From: Azoarcus sp. DD4
GTDB lineage: Bacteria > Pseudomonadota > Gammaproteobacteria > Burkholderiales > Rhodocyclaceae
Direction: 5' to 3'
DNA: 64,000 bases
NCBI RefSeq assembly: GCF_006496635.1
Contig: NZ_CP022958.1
Coordinates: 2,294,001 to 2,358,000, forward strand
A model generated the notes under the pieces. That model made no database searches and was not told the DNA's origin. It saw nothing but the letters and a program-made list of their open reading frames with translations. Below are positions 42,040 through 51,846 of the stretch, piece after piece. The stretch's first letter is position 1. Each line of letters starts with the position of its first letter. The position numbers and the translations under genes are program-made.

Positions 42040-45000
42040 CTACCGAAAGCGAAAATAGAACTTCGCTCCGTGTCCACGTTCTCCCTGGGCCCGGATCTGC
42101 CCGCCATGTCGCTCCACGATTCGACGGACGATCGCGAGCCCGATCCCGATGCCCTCGAACTCGTTTTCGCTATGCAGCCGCTGGAACGGGACGAACAACT
42201 TGTCGGCGTACTTGGCGTCGAACCCGGCACCGTTGTCGCTCAAAACGAAGGTCATGCTGTCGTTACCCCGGCGCAGCCCGATCTCCGGGCTCGCCGTCTT
42301 GCTGGTGAACTTGATCGCGTTCGCGAGCAGGTTCTCCAGCATGATCCGAACCAGGCCGGGATCGGCGTCGACGAAGAGCCCCGTCTCGATGTCGATGCTG
42401 ACGGCGGCCCCTTGCGGCAGCAGATCATCGAGAATCTCGCGGGCAGCAACCCCGAGGTCGATGCGCTCGCGGCGGACCTCGGTACGCGCGATGCGCGAGA
42501 GCTGGAGCAGGTCGTCGATGATGAAGCCCATGCGTTGGCTCGCCCGTACGATCCGATTGAGGCCGTCGCGGCCATAGTCGTCCAGCTCGTCGGCGTAGTA
42601 TTCCAGCAGAATCGTGCTGAAGTCCCTGATGCTACGCAGCGGCGCGCGCAGGTCATGGGACACCGAGTAGGAGAACGATTCGAGCTCGCGGTTGGCGAGG
42701 GCGAGCTGCGCCGTGCGCTCCTCGACCCGACGCTCCAGCTCGACGTTGAGCTCCTGGATCCGCGCCTCTGCGGCCCTTGTTTCGGCCAGCAGGCGTGCGT
42801 TCTCCAGAGAGATCGCGGCGTGGGCGGCGATCACCTCGGTGACGCGCGTCTGCGCGGCCGTAAACATGCCCTTGCCGAGCCGGTTTTCCAGGTACAGGAG
42901 ACCGACGAGCATGTTCCGCTTGATGACGGGCAGGCACAGCAGCGAGCCCGGCTCCTTGCTGGCGAGATCGGCCAGGTAGGCGGGGCCGCTGCCGCCACCG
43001 AGCAACACTTTTTCTCGCGTGCGATAGACGTAGTTGACCAGCGCGACACTGACTCCCGGAGCTTCGGCGAGCGTCGTAGTCTCCGTCTTGACCGCGCCCC
43101 GTTCGGCGATGTCGCTCCGCGCACGAATGGCAAAGTTGTCCCCTTCGCGCATGATCAGATATCCGCGCTGGGCCCCCGAGCTTTCGGTCACGACCTGCAT
43201 GATCTTCCGCAGCAGGGCGTCGAGGTCGGTCTCGGCGACGATGGCGAGCGAGGACTTGACGAGATAGTCCAGATCCAGGTCGGGCAACGTCGCCGGCGCC
43301 TCGACCGTTCTTTCCACCCCTGCCGGAGCGACATCGAGCGGCAGGTGGCTCGGATGCTTCCGGCGCAGCTTGGCTTCCATGGCTGCGGCCCCGCAGCGAC
43401 GGTAGAGGCGGTCGGCCTCGCGGAGGTAGCCCCTGCCCGTCTGGCTACCTTCTCCCAGCATCAGTTCGCCCAGACATTCGTTGAGGTAGCCGCGCAGAAA
43501 GACATAGCCATGCGCGTCGGCGATTTCGATCGCATCCAGGTAGAGGGCGCGGGCCTGCCGTGGCGAACCGAGGATGCGCTCGCGCTCGGCGGCAATCAGG
43601 GCCATGTAGGGCACGAGTAGCGGGCCGAGCTGCGACCACGTCTCGAGCTCGTCGACCAGCGGGGCGATGAGCGCCTGAAGCCGCGCCGCCCCGCCGGGCT
43701 CACACCCGCGTTCGTACAGACGCAAGGCGTTCAGGATCTCGAAAACCTTGCACTGCCGCTTGAGCACGTTGTCGGTGAGCCCGTGCAGGTAGCGCTCGAC
43801 CGCCTCCAGACTCGCCGCCGCCGCCACGTAGTCGCCCAGGTAGTGCTGGCTGATCGCGCGCAGCACGAAGTAGCTGCCTACCGAGGCAATGTGGTTGCTG
43901 CGCTCCCACAGCGCGAGCTTGTCCGCCATGGGGACGGCCGCGTCGTCGCGCATCATCGGCGCGACCCAGCCCGCCTCGACGGCCTCGGCCAAGCCTACCG
44001 AGAACGACAGTTGATTTTTCCGCGAGAAATCCAGGCACTCCTGCGCAGCGTCGGCAATACGCGAGAAGTCGTCGCCGAGCACCTGCAGGTTCCACATCAG
44101 CGGGCCGTAGGACAAGCCCGCGTTGTACAGGTCGCCGCAGTTCTTGCCGCTTTGAATCGACTTGCGGCAGTACTCGACGATCGCCCCCGGGCGGCTGCGC
44201 GAGTGCATGTTGCACCACGCGATGCCGTTCATGCCGCGGGTGGCACCGAAGGTGTCGGGATGGCGCGCGCACAGCTCGCGGGCGAGATCCTCATAACGGA
44301 AGGCCAGATCGAAGCGGGCCTGCTCGCCCAGGTTGAGGCCCATGATCGAAAACGAGTAGATCACCGACTCATCCATGCCGCCGGCCAGGCACAGGCGCGT
44401 CGATTGTGCCGCCGCGAGGTAGAGCTGAGGCACCTGTCCCGACAGGTAGAGGTCGGGGATCAATTCGGCATAAAAGGCGAGCTCGATGCGGGCGCGTCGT
44501 TCCGTGGTGAAGGGCATGTCGAGGATTCGCGCCCACAGGTCGTCGCCCTCGCGGTGGATATCTGCCATTAGGCTCTGCATCTTGCGCTGCGCCGCATCGG
44601 ATGACGCCGGGAGCGCCTGGTCGAAGTAGGCGAGCCCCCGGTTTGCGGTATCGACGGCGTCGATGAAGTTGCCGACCGATGACAGCGAGGTCGTCTGCTC
44701 GGCAAGCGCCTCCGCCTTGTCGAGCTCGTTTTGTGCGTGAGCGATCAGCTCGTCGATGAGGCGGCGGGATTGCTCCGGGCGACCGCACATCAGCTCGGTC
44801 TTGGCGAGGCACTGGTGAATGCGGAAGCTCGTGGTATAGGCGCTTTGCCAGGCGTCGGCTGGCAGCGCGGCCCGGCTCGCCCTGAAGTACCCATTGGCCG
44901 CCTCGGTGGCGAGGGCGTCTAACGCTCGGTTGCCGGCGTGGAAGTTGATCCGGCAAAGGTCGGCGGCGGTGGCAGGATCGGGCTCGCGCGCCTTGCCCAG

Positions 45001-47247
45001 GTTGAGGTGGGCGGCGATGGTGAACAAGCGGTCGGTCTCAACGGCGTCGAGCTCGGTCTGCAGGCCGCCCAGCAGGTGGTGACCGATCGACCAGTGGATT
45101 GCCCGCCGCTCGTCGGCGGGGAGCAGGCGCAGTACGGCCTCCTGGACACGGTCGTGGACGAACTGGAAGTCGTGCTTGTGCTCGACGAGCAGTCCCAGGC
45201 TCAACCCCGGCTTGAGCCTTTCATAGAGTTCGACGAGGGTGATCTCGCGGATGCGGGCGATGTCTTCCGGGGCGAAGCGATTGCCCATGCACGCGCACAG
45301 GACCAGGATGCCCAGCGTGTCGGAAGGCAGCTTGGTGATCTTCGCGCTGAACAGCTCCACCACCGAGGCGGGCATGTCGGAACGACGGATCTCGTCCAGC
45401 TGCCAGCGCCAGGCGCCGTGGCGATCGACGTGCAGCAGCTTCTGCTGGTGGAGATAGGACAGGCTCTCGCTGACGAACAGGGGGTTGCCTTCGGTCAACT
45501 CGACGAGGAAGTCGGCCAGCGGCCCGCTATGTTCTTCCTGCGCATCCAGGATGTAGGCCACCATCTCGTGACAGTGCACGGGCCCCAGGGGGCCGAGGCG
45601 GACGATCTGTAGGGCTTCCCCCCGATCCTCGATGGCACGCATGAGGTGGATCAGGGGATGGCTGCTGTCGACCTCGTTGTGCCGATAGGCACCGATGAAG
45701 AAGAGATACGGATGGTCGGCGGCGTTGGCGAACAGGGACTGGAGGAATTCGAAGGACGCCGCATCACACCACTGCATGTCGTCGATGAACAGGACGAGCG
45801 GATTCTCGGCGCTCGCCATACAGGAAAGAAAGCGGTTGAAGACGGCGTTGAAGCGCTGGCGCGCCTCCGCCGGAGGTAATGGTTGCACCGGCGGCTGGGG
45901 CCCGATCAGGACGGCGAGCTCCGGCACGACGTCGATGACTACCTGGGCGTGAGGGACGAGGGCGTCGAGCAGCTTCGCCTTCCATGCAGCCACCCGGCTG
46001 TCGCTCTCCGTCAGCAGGGTGCGCACGAGGTTGCGCAGCGCCTGCAGCAGCGAGCTGTACGGCACGTTCTTCTGGTATTGGTCGAATTTGCCGGAGGTGA
46101 AGTAACCCTTGTGCTTCACCAGCGGCCGCTGCAGCTCCTGGATCAAGCGGGTCTTGCCGATCCCGGACAGACCGGAAATGAAGACGGCGCGGAAAGCGCC
46201 GCGCACGACCTTGCCGTATTCATTGAGGACGAGGCTGGCCTCGCGTTCCCGCCCGACCATCTTGGAGACGAAGGAGACGCGACGGCTGTGGTCGTGGATT
46301 CCCAGCGGAAAGGGTGCGATCGTGCCGGTGGCAAGGTGCTCCAGCCGGCAGCGTTCGAGATCGGCGCGCAGACCGACGGCGCTCTGATAGCGCTTCTCGG
46401 GTTCCTTCAGAGCCAGCTTGGCGATGATGTCGCCGACCACGCGCGGAATCTCGGGCCTTACCGTGTGGACATTGGGCACTTCCTCGGCGAGGTGGCAATG
46501 GATCAGCTCCAGTGGGTCGCGGGAACGGAAGGGCAAGTCGCCCACCAGCAGCTCGTACAGGGTGATCGCCAGCGAATACATATCGGTGGAGAAATCCACC
46601 CGAAGATTGATCCGCCCGGTCTGCTCCGGCGAGGTATAGGCGAGCGTGCCCTCGATGAAATCGAGGTCGTAGATGAAGTGACTGATGTCGCGGACGTCGA
46701 GCGGGCTGAGAAAATCGACCAGGTATACCGTCGGGGTTTCGGCGTCGAACAGAATGTTGTGGGGCCTCACGCCGCCATGGATCACACCGGCTTGGTGGAC
46801 GGCGTTCAGGACTTCGGCGAGACCCAGGGCGATGGTGAAGAAGTCGTTGAGGCGTGTCGGCCGATTGACCCGCTCCCAGCGGTCGAGGGGAACGCCTGGA
46901 ACGTCGCGGTAGACGAGGAAGTGCGCACTGCCCTGGGAAACGAGCGTGTGTGGAACGACAGCGCCGGGATGATCGATGACCCTCAGGCGCTCGATCTTGT
47001 GCCTGAGGTAGCGCGCTTGCGGCTCGGAGAGGCTCGCCGTCTTGAGGACCTTCAACACCAGCGGGCGCTCCGGCTCGGACTCCCGGCGGCCCCTGCACAC
47101 GAACGCGTGCAGGCTTTCGCCGAGGATCGCGGCGATCCGATAACCTGTGCCGAGCACGCGCGAATCCAACTCCGCGACCTGCTGGGCCGGCGTCCACATC
47201 CCGCGCATAGAGCCTTCGTTTTCGACCGTCTCAACTGATTGTGCCAC
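42040..47247 (-). CDS. Kinase-like/AAA ATPase/GAF/histidine kinase fusion sensor
   Basis: 1735 residues. About 35-300 is a Ser/Thr kinase fold, about 320-700 an AAA-type ATPase (GLSGIGKTRLIQEL), then helical repeats, a GAF domain (about 1280-1440), a HisKA domain (SYSVSHDLRAPLRSI) and an HATPase (SDNGAGFDAKYADKLF, GIGIGLAIVRRIV). The kinase part looks inactive: the HRD catalytic loop reads HGGVRPHN and DFG reads DFL. Such fusions sense unknown signals; no receiver domain is fused. It lies upstream of bmoR on the same strand. Confidence 0.87.
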   Translation of the reverse strand: MAQSVETVENEGSMRGMWTPAQQVAELDSRVLGTGYRIAAILGESLHAFVCRGRRESEPERPLVLKVLKTASLSEPQARYLRHKIERLRVIDHPGAVVPHTLVSQGSAHFLVYRDVPGVPLDRWERVNRPTRLNDFFTIALGLAEVLNAVHQAGVIHGGVRPHNILFDAETPTVYLVDFLSPLDVRDISHFIYDLDFIEGTLAYTSPEQTGRINLRVDFSTDMYSLAITLYELLVGDLPFRSRDPLELIHCHLAEEVPNVHTVRPEIPRVVGDIIAKLALKEPEKRYQSAVGLRADLERCRLEHLATGTIAPFPLGIHDHSRRVSFVSKMVGREREASLVLNEYGKVVRGAFRAVFISGLSGIGKTRLIQELQRPLVKHKGYFTSGKFDQYQKNVPYSSLLQALRNLVRTLLTESDSRVAAWKAKLLDALVPHAQVVIDVVPELAVLIGPQPPVQPLPPAEARQRFNAVFNRFLSCMASAENPLVLFIDDMQWCDAASFEFLQSLFANAADHPYLFFIGAYRHNEVDSSHPLIHLMRAIEDRGEALQIVRLGPLGPVHCHEMVAYILDAQEEHSGPLADFLVELTEGNPLFVSESLSYLHQQKLLHVDRHGAWRWQLDEIRRSDMPASVVELFSAKITKLPSDTLGILVLCACMGNRFAPEDIARIREITLVELYERLKPGLSLGLLVEHKHDFQFVHDRVQEAVLRLLPADERRAIHWSIGHHLLGGLQTELDAVETDRLFTIAAHLNLGKAREPDPATAADLCRINFHAGNRALDALATEAANGYFRASRAALPADAWQSAYTTSFRIHQCLAKTELMCGRPEQSRRLIDELIAHAQNELDKAEALAEQTTSLSSVGNFIDAVDTANRGLAYFDQALPASSDAAQRKMQSLMADIHREGDDLWARILDMPFTTERRARIELAFYAELIPDLYLSGQVPQLYLAAAQSTRLCLAGGMDESVIYSFSIMGLNLGEQARFDLAFRYEDLARELCARHPDTFGATRGMNGIAWCNMHSRSRPGAIVEYCRKSIQSGKNCGDLYNAGLSYGPLMWNLQVLGDDFSRIADAAQECLDFSRKNQLSFSVGLAEAVEAGWVAPMMRDDAAVPMADKLALWERSNHIASVGSYFVLRAISQHYLGDYVAAAASLEAVERYLHGLTDNVLKRQCKVFEILNALRLYERGCEPGGAARLQALIAPLVDELETWSQLGPLLVPYMALIAAERERILGSPRQARALYLDAIEIADAHGYVFLRGYLNECLGELMLGEGSQTGRGYLREADRLYRRCGAAAMEAKLRRKHPSHLPLDVAPAGVERTVEAPATLPDLDLDYLVKSSLAIVAETDLDALLRKIMQVVTESSGAQRGYLIMREGDNFAIRARSDIAERGAVKTETTTLAEAPGVSVALVNYVYRTREKVLLGGGSGPAYLADLASKEPGSLLCLPVIKRNMLVGLLYLENRLGKGMFTAAQTRVTEVIAAHAAISLENARLLAETRAAEARIQELNVELERRVEERTAQLALANRELESFSYSVSHDLRAPLRSIRDFSTILLEYYADELDDYGRDGLNRIVRASQRMGFIIDDLLQLSRIARTEVRRERIDLGVAAREILDDLLPQGAAVSIDIETGLFVDADPGLVRIMLENLLANAIKFTSKTASPEIGLRRGNDSMTFVLSDNGAGFDAKYADKLFVPFQRLHSENEFEGIGIGLAIVRRIVERHGGQIRAQGERGHGAKFYFRFR

Positions 47248-47295
47248 ACCCGCCGCACCCGGGCGGGTCCCTACGACCGACGAAGGGCGCGACGC

Positions 47296-49188
47296 TCAGC
47301 CGGCCAGCGCGGCCCTGATCTGCTCCAGCGTGCTCGGATCGTCGATCGTGGTGAGGTCGCCCGGATCGCGCCCTTCGGCCAGCGCCTGGATGGAACGGCG
47401 CAGCATCTTGCCGGAACGGGTCTTGGGCAGGCCGGAGATGAAGTGCACCCGGCCCGGGCGCGCGATCGCGCCGAGCAGGCTGTCGACCGTCTTCATCACT
47501 TCCTTCTCAAGCGTGGTGCGCTTCTCGGGGTTGTCGACCGTCGAGCCGTCCTTCACCACGGCGAAAGCCATCGGCATCTGGCCCTTGACCTCGTCGTGCA
47601 CGCCCACCACCGCGACCTCGGCGATCGCGGAATGCGCCTGGATCGCCTCCTCGATCTCACGGGTGCCGAGGCGATGGCCGGCGACGTTGATGACGTCGTC
47701 CATGCGGCCGAGGATGGTGTGGTAGCCGTCCTCGTCCTTGATGCCCCAGTCGGACGAGCTGTAGACCACCGGATCCTTGAACAGGCTGAAGTAGGTGGAG
47801 ACGAAGCGCTCGTCCTGGCCCCAGACGGTAGACAGGCAGCCCGGCGGCAGCGGCGGGACGATGCCCACGATGCCCTTCTCGTTCGCGCCGCACTCGGTGC
47901 CGTCCTCGCGGAAGATGCGCAGGTCGTAGCCGAACACGGGGAAGCTCGGCGAGCCGTATTTGATCGGGGTCTTCTCGACGCCGCGCACCGCCGACAGCAT
48001 CGGCCAGCCCGTCTCGGTCTGCCAGTAGTTGTCGATGACTGGGATGCCCAGCTCGTCCATGATCCACTTGTGGCTCGTCTCGTCGAGCGGCTCGCCGGCG
48101 AGGAAGAGGTGCTTGAGCGACGAGAGGTCGTACTTCTTGAGGTAGGCCGGGTCCTGCTTCTTCAGCACCCGCACCGCGGTGGGTGCGGAGAACATCACGT
48201 TGACCTTGTGATCCTGGACGATCTTCCACCAGATGCCGGCATCCGGACGCAGCGGCGTGCCCTCGTACATCACCGTGGCCATGCCGGCGATGAGCGGGCC
48301 GTAGACGATGTAGCTGTGGCCGACCACCCAGCCGATGTCGGAGGTCGAGAACATGGTCTCGCCCTCGAAGCCAGTGAAGATGTGCTTGATGGAGGCGGCG
48401 AGCGCCACGGCGTAGCCGCCAGTGTCGCGCTGCACGCCCTTGGGCTTGCCGGTGGTGCCGGAGGTATACAGGATGTAGCTCGGCTGCGAGGACTCGAGCC
48501 AGGTCACCGGGACGGTCGCGTCCATGTGCTTGGCGCGCAGCGCCGCGTAATCGACGTCGCGCCCCTCGACCTTCGGGAAACCCTTGTCGAGGCCGCGGTC
48601 GATGATGAGCACCTTCTTCGGCGGAAACTCGGCGAGCTTGCAGGCCTCATCGACGAGATGCTTGTAGGGCACCGGCTTGCCGTTGCGCATGCCGGCGTCC
48701 GAGCTCACCATCAGCACCGGCTTGGCGTCGTCGATGCGGGTGGCCAGCGACCCCGCGGCGAAGCCGCCGAACACCACCGAGTGGATCGCGCCGATGCGCG
48801 CGCAGGCCAGCATGGCGAAGGCCGCCTCGGCGATCATCGGCATGTAGATCAGCACCCGGTCGCCGCGCTTGACCCCGAGATCCTGGTAGATCGCCGCCAT
48901 GCGCTCGACCTCGCGCTGCAGCTCGGCGAAGGAGTAGACCTTCTCCTCGTCCGTCTCGGTGGAGACGTAGATCAGCGCGCGATCGTTCGGGCGCGTGGCG
49001 GCGTGGCGATCGACCGCGTTGTAGCAGAGGTTGGTCTCGCCGCCCTTGAACCACTTGACGAACGGCGGGTTGGAGAAATCGCAGATCTGTTCCGCCGGCT
49101 TGTTCCAGTGCACGAGCCCGGCCTGCTCGGCCCAGAACTCTTCACGCTTGTCGATCGAGTGGCAGTGAAACTCCCGATACCTAGTCAT
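47296..49188 (-). CDS. prpE: Propionyl-CoA (acetyl-CoA-type) synthetase
   Basis: 630 residues of the AMP-forming acyl-CoA synthetase family. It starts MTRYREFHCHSIDKREEFWAEQAGLVHW as in PrpE. Key motifs are YILYTSGTTGKPKGVQRDTGG, WWKIVQDHKVNVMFSAPTAVR and YWQTETGWP. It activates propionate made by oxidising propane or odd-chain intermediates. It is followed after 48 bases by the kinase fusion gene on the same strand. PrpE is preferred over Acs by the N-terminus, but substrate range cannot be fixed. Confidence 0.9.
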   Translation of the reverse strand: MTRYREFHCHSIDKREEFWAEQAGLVHWNKPAEQICDFSNPPFVKWFKGGETNLCYNAVDRHAATRPNDRALIYVSTETDEEKVYSFAELQREVERMAAIYQDLGVKRGDRVLIYMPMIAEAAFAMLACARIGAIHSVVFGGFAAGSLATRIDDAKPVLMVSSDAGMRNGKPVPYKHLVDEACKLAEFPPKKVLIIDRGLDKGFPKVEGRDVDYAALRAKHMDATVPVTWLESSQPSYILYTSGTTGKPKGVQRDTGGYAVALAASIKHIFTGFEGETMFSTSDIGWVVGHSYIVYGPLIAGMATVMYEGTPLRPDAGIWWKIVQDHKVNVMFSAPTAVRVLKKQDPAYLKKYDLSSLKHLFLAGEPLDETSHKWIMDELGIPVIDNYWQTETGWPMLSAVRGVEKTPIKYGSPSFPVFGYDLRIFREDGTECGANEKGIVGIVPPLPPGCLSTVWGQDERFVSTYFSLFKDPVVYSSSDWGIKDEDGYHTILGRMDDVINVAGHRLGTREIEEAIQAHSAIAEVAVVGVHDEVKGQMPMAFAVVKDGSTVDNPEKRTTLEKEVMKTVDSLLGAIARPGRVHFISGLPKTRSGKMLRRSIQALAEGRDPGDLTTIDDPSTLEQIRAALAG

Positions 49189-49231
49189 ACATCCTCTCCC
49201 TCAAAGTTGTCCTACAGTTGAAAAAGTCCAG

Positions 49232-49575
49232 CAGCATGGTGAGAAACTCATGCTTCCTGCCGGAACTTACCCCTTCCGCACGTTTTTTTCGGCACCGGAA
49301 GCGCGCCGTCACCCGTCCTGCCGGGCGTATGCAAACCGATTTCGTCGAACAGCCCGCTCATGTTGCCCAGGATCACCTCGACGAGCCGGCGAAGCCGGCG
49401 CAGCCGGTGGTCCTGCGGTACGCGGTCCTCAACGCTGATGTAGGTGGACATCGACGCTTGGGGATCTTCTCGTCCGCGCATGGTTCGGGGGGAAGAGTAG
49501 GGACCGGGATTCATCCCGCAGTGCGCCTCAAGGTCCAAGCCCCGCAAGGGATCAGAGTTTCTCACCATCATGCTG
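49232..49575 (-). mobile_element. Internally deleted IS5-family element (MITE-like)
   Basis: A 344-base segment bounded by inverted repeats (CAGCAT-GGTGAGAAACTC and GAGTTTCTCACC-ATCATGCTG). Inside, on the minus strand from 49481, is only the beginning of an IS5-type transposase: MRGREDPQASMSTYISVEDRVPQDHRLRRLRRLVEVI, then unrelated sequence to a stop. The catalytic part is missing, so the element can move only if a full copy supplies transposase. I found no clear target duplication. Confidence 0.65.
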
Positions 49576-49585
49576 CGCTACTAGA

Positions 49586-50320
49586 CTAGGCCGTCGGGGA
49601 TGCCGGCATTCGAGCGAGGATGTGCCGAAACAGCTTCGTCACCAACCATCCGGTGTTGGTGGTCCATGCGGCGATCACCACCCAGTAGGCAACGAGGTAG
49701 TCGATCGCATCCGGGTCGAACGAGTGGATCAGCTGTTGGACGTCGATCACGGGTAGGAAAACGAACGGTCCGACAGCGACGATCATGAAGTGGTGGAAAT
49801 TGAGGTGGGCGAAGCGGCGCAGCCGTGCCCGTGCGTATGCGTGAGCGCCTCCGCCGGCCAGGATGTAGGCCGGTATTGCGGAAACATAGGTCACCACGTG
49901 GCCGGGGCTCGTCACCTCACTCGCCCCGGTTGCAGCATCCCGCCACGGCGTGTCGATGGCGCCCAGGGCCGCGGTGGTCACGAGCACAGCCAGAATGTGA
50001 AGCGCGAGCCACGCCACGAGGACCAGGCTGCGCCTGACCTCCTCGGCGGCCGATAGCTCGACCGCCGGGTCGCTGCTCCTTCGAATCCGGCTCCACAGCG
50101 CCAGCGCGAAGCCGCCTTCCGCAAGCCAGACCGGGATGAGCCGCAGCAGTGAGATCGACGGAACGCCGGTGGACAGCTCCGCGCCGAGAGCCCCGAACGA
50201 GCTGGCCAGGTAGAGGCCGACGGCAAACATTGCTGTTACCGCGGCCGCTGCGGCGATGACAGGGCCGGCCTCGGTTGCCCACAAACGAGCTGCAGCGATC
50301 ACGAGTGGGTTCGTGTTCAT
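49586..50320 (-). CDS. Integral membrane protein, function unknown
   Basis: 244 residues from ATG at 50320, chosen because a strong hydrophobic segment starts soon after and the upstream frame is low complexity. About six membrane spans (VIAAAAAVTAMFAVGLYLASS; LVLVAWLALHILAVLVTTAALG; VSAIPAYILAGGGAHAYARARL). H and N residues occur in the segment LRRFAHLNFHHFMIVAVGPF. It lies between CoA-activation genes. I recognise no family. Confidence 0.65.
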   Translation of the reverse strand: MNTNPLVIAAARLWATEAGPVIAAAAAVTAMFAVGLYLASSFGALGAELSTGVPSISLLRLIPVWLAEGGFALALWSRIRRSSDPAVELSAAEEVRRSLVLVAWLALHILAVLVTTAALGAIDTPWRDAATGASEVTSPGHVVTYVSAIPAYILAGGGAHAYARARLRRFAHLNFHHFMIVAVGPFVFLPVIDVQQLIHSFDPDAIDYLVAYWVVIAAWTTNTGWLVTKLFRHILARMPASPTA

Positions 50321-50417
50321 CTCTTTGCGCGACCTGGAGTCAGGATGCGAACGCTTTTCACGCCTCAGCGGGGCGAAGCGCCGAGCAGCCCTTCGCCCAT
50401 TCCCCGAACCGGCCGAG

Positions 50418-51746
50418 TCAGTACAATCGGCGCGGCAACAGACCGCACTCGCGAGCCTGTCTCTCCAGGAGTTCGCGGTCGTCGGGATGCGCGATGGATA
50501 TGAGCGCGCGCACCCTGTCTGGGACACTCTTGCCCTTGAGATTGACGATTCCGTACTCGGTGACCACGTACATCACGTCAGTACGCGGCGTAGTCACCAC
50601 CGTGCCGGGGGCGAGCCCGGAGACGATGCGCGAGCGCGGCTCGCCGCCCTTCAAGTAGCGCGACGACAGGCAGATGAACGACTTGCCGCCCTCCGACATG
50701 AAGGCGCCGCGCACGAACTGGAGTTGGCCGCCGGTGCCCGTGCAATGCTTGAACCCGGCGCTCTCAGAGGCGACTTGTCCCATGAGGTCGATCTGCATGG
50801 CGTTGTTGATCGACACCACACCGCGGTTGCGGGCAATGTTCTCGGTGAGGTTGGTCTCGTCCACGGGCAGGCTCAGGCACATCTCGTTGCCGTCGATGAA
50901 ATCGTAGGTCCGGCGGGTACCGAGGGCGAAGGTGAAGGCGATCTTGCCGCGGAACGTGCTCTTCCGCCACCCCGTGATCTTGCCTGCTTCGGCCAGGTCC
51001 ACCATGCCGTCGACGAACATCTCGGTGTGTATGCCGAGGTCCTTGACCGGGCCCGTAGCCAGCGCTGAGCACACCGCGTTGGGCATGCCGCCGATGCCAA
51101 TCTGCAGGCAGGCACCGTCATCGATTTCCGGCAGAATGAGTTCCGCCACGCGGCGGTCGATCTCGGAAATCGGCGCATTCGGCAGCTCGGCGAGTGGGGC
51201 GTTGTCACCCTCGATGACGAAATCGACCTCGGAGATGTGCACAGCATTCTCGACACCGGAGCACCGCGGCATCGCCGTGCTGGTTTCCACCACGATGCGT
51301 CGGGCAGTGTCGCACGCTGCCCGGAGGTAGCTGTTGCTGGCGCCGAAATTGAAGAATCCGTGATGATCCATGGGAGTCGTCTTGATCACCAGCAGATCCG
51401 TGTCGAGGTGCTGCCTGTACAGCCGCGGCCCTTCACCGAAGTTGAATGGGATGTAACTGGTGAGGCCGTCGTCGTGCTTGCGCCTGTCGTAGCCGGAGAA
51501 GTGCCAGTTTTCGACGTGAAAGTGGTGCTGCTCGCGGTCGAGCTCGATCACTTGGCGCGGCTTGACCGAAAGCGCGTTGCGCACGCGCACGTTGCACAGC
51601 TCGTCCTTGCGCGCCGCCAAGGCGGCGTCAAGGAGGTCGGGCTGGCTGATTGCAAATCCATAGTCGACAGTCCAACCGCTCTGCACGAGAGCCGCAATTT
51701 CGTCTGCGGCCGCGGTTTTCTCGGATAGCATCTGTTCGAGATTCAT
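50418..51746 (-). CDS. Acetyl-CoA hydrolase / 4-hydroxybutyrate CoA-transferase family
   Basis: 442 residues with the CoA-transferase fold. The conserved blocks are YIPFNFGEGPRLY, TPMDHHGFFNFGASNSYL, QIGIGGMPNAV and LGIHTEMFVDGMVDL, whose glutamate is the likely catalytic residue. It moves CoA between acyl-CoA and short-chain acids such as acetate, butyrate or hydroxybutyrate. I chose ATG at 51746, where homologues begin. It is 100 bases downstream of the acyl-CoA ligase. Exact substrates cannot be read. Confidence 0.85.
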   Translation of the reverse strand: MNLEQMLSEKTAAADEIAALVQSGWTVDYGFAISQPDLLDAALAARKDELCNVRVRNALSVKPRQVIELDREQHHFHVENWHFSGYDRRKHDDGLTSYIPFNFGEGPRLYRQHLDTDLLVIKTTPMDHHGFFNFGASNSYLRAACDTARRIVVETSTAMPRCSGVENAVHISEVDFVIEGDNAPLAELPNAPISEIDRRVAELILPEIDDGACLQIGIGGMPNAVCSALATGPVKDLGIHTEMFVDGMVDLAEAGKITGWRKSTFRGKIAFTFALGTRRTYDFIDGNEMCLSLPVDETNLTENIARNRGVVSINNAMQIDLMGQVASESAGFKHCTGTGGQLQFVRGAFMSEGGKSFICLSSRYLKGGEPRSRIVSGLAPGTVVTTPRTDVMYVVTEYGIVNLKGKSVPDRVRALISIAHPDDRELLERQARECGLLPRRLY

Positions 51747-51846
51747 TTCTTGTTTCCAAACTCCATGCTTGAATTCAACGCTTCTCCCGCCGTCGCCACG
51801 CACGTCGCTGCGGGCGCTGCCGGCGAGCGTTTTTCGGATGCCCGTC

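Noticed and set aside
45883..49221. Long plus-strand frames opposite the kinase fusion and prpE
   Set aside because: Both are opposite strong genes with conserved motifs and have shadow-type composition (VDxxG/RAxxH runs).
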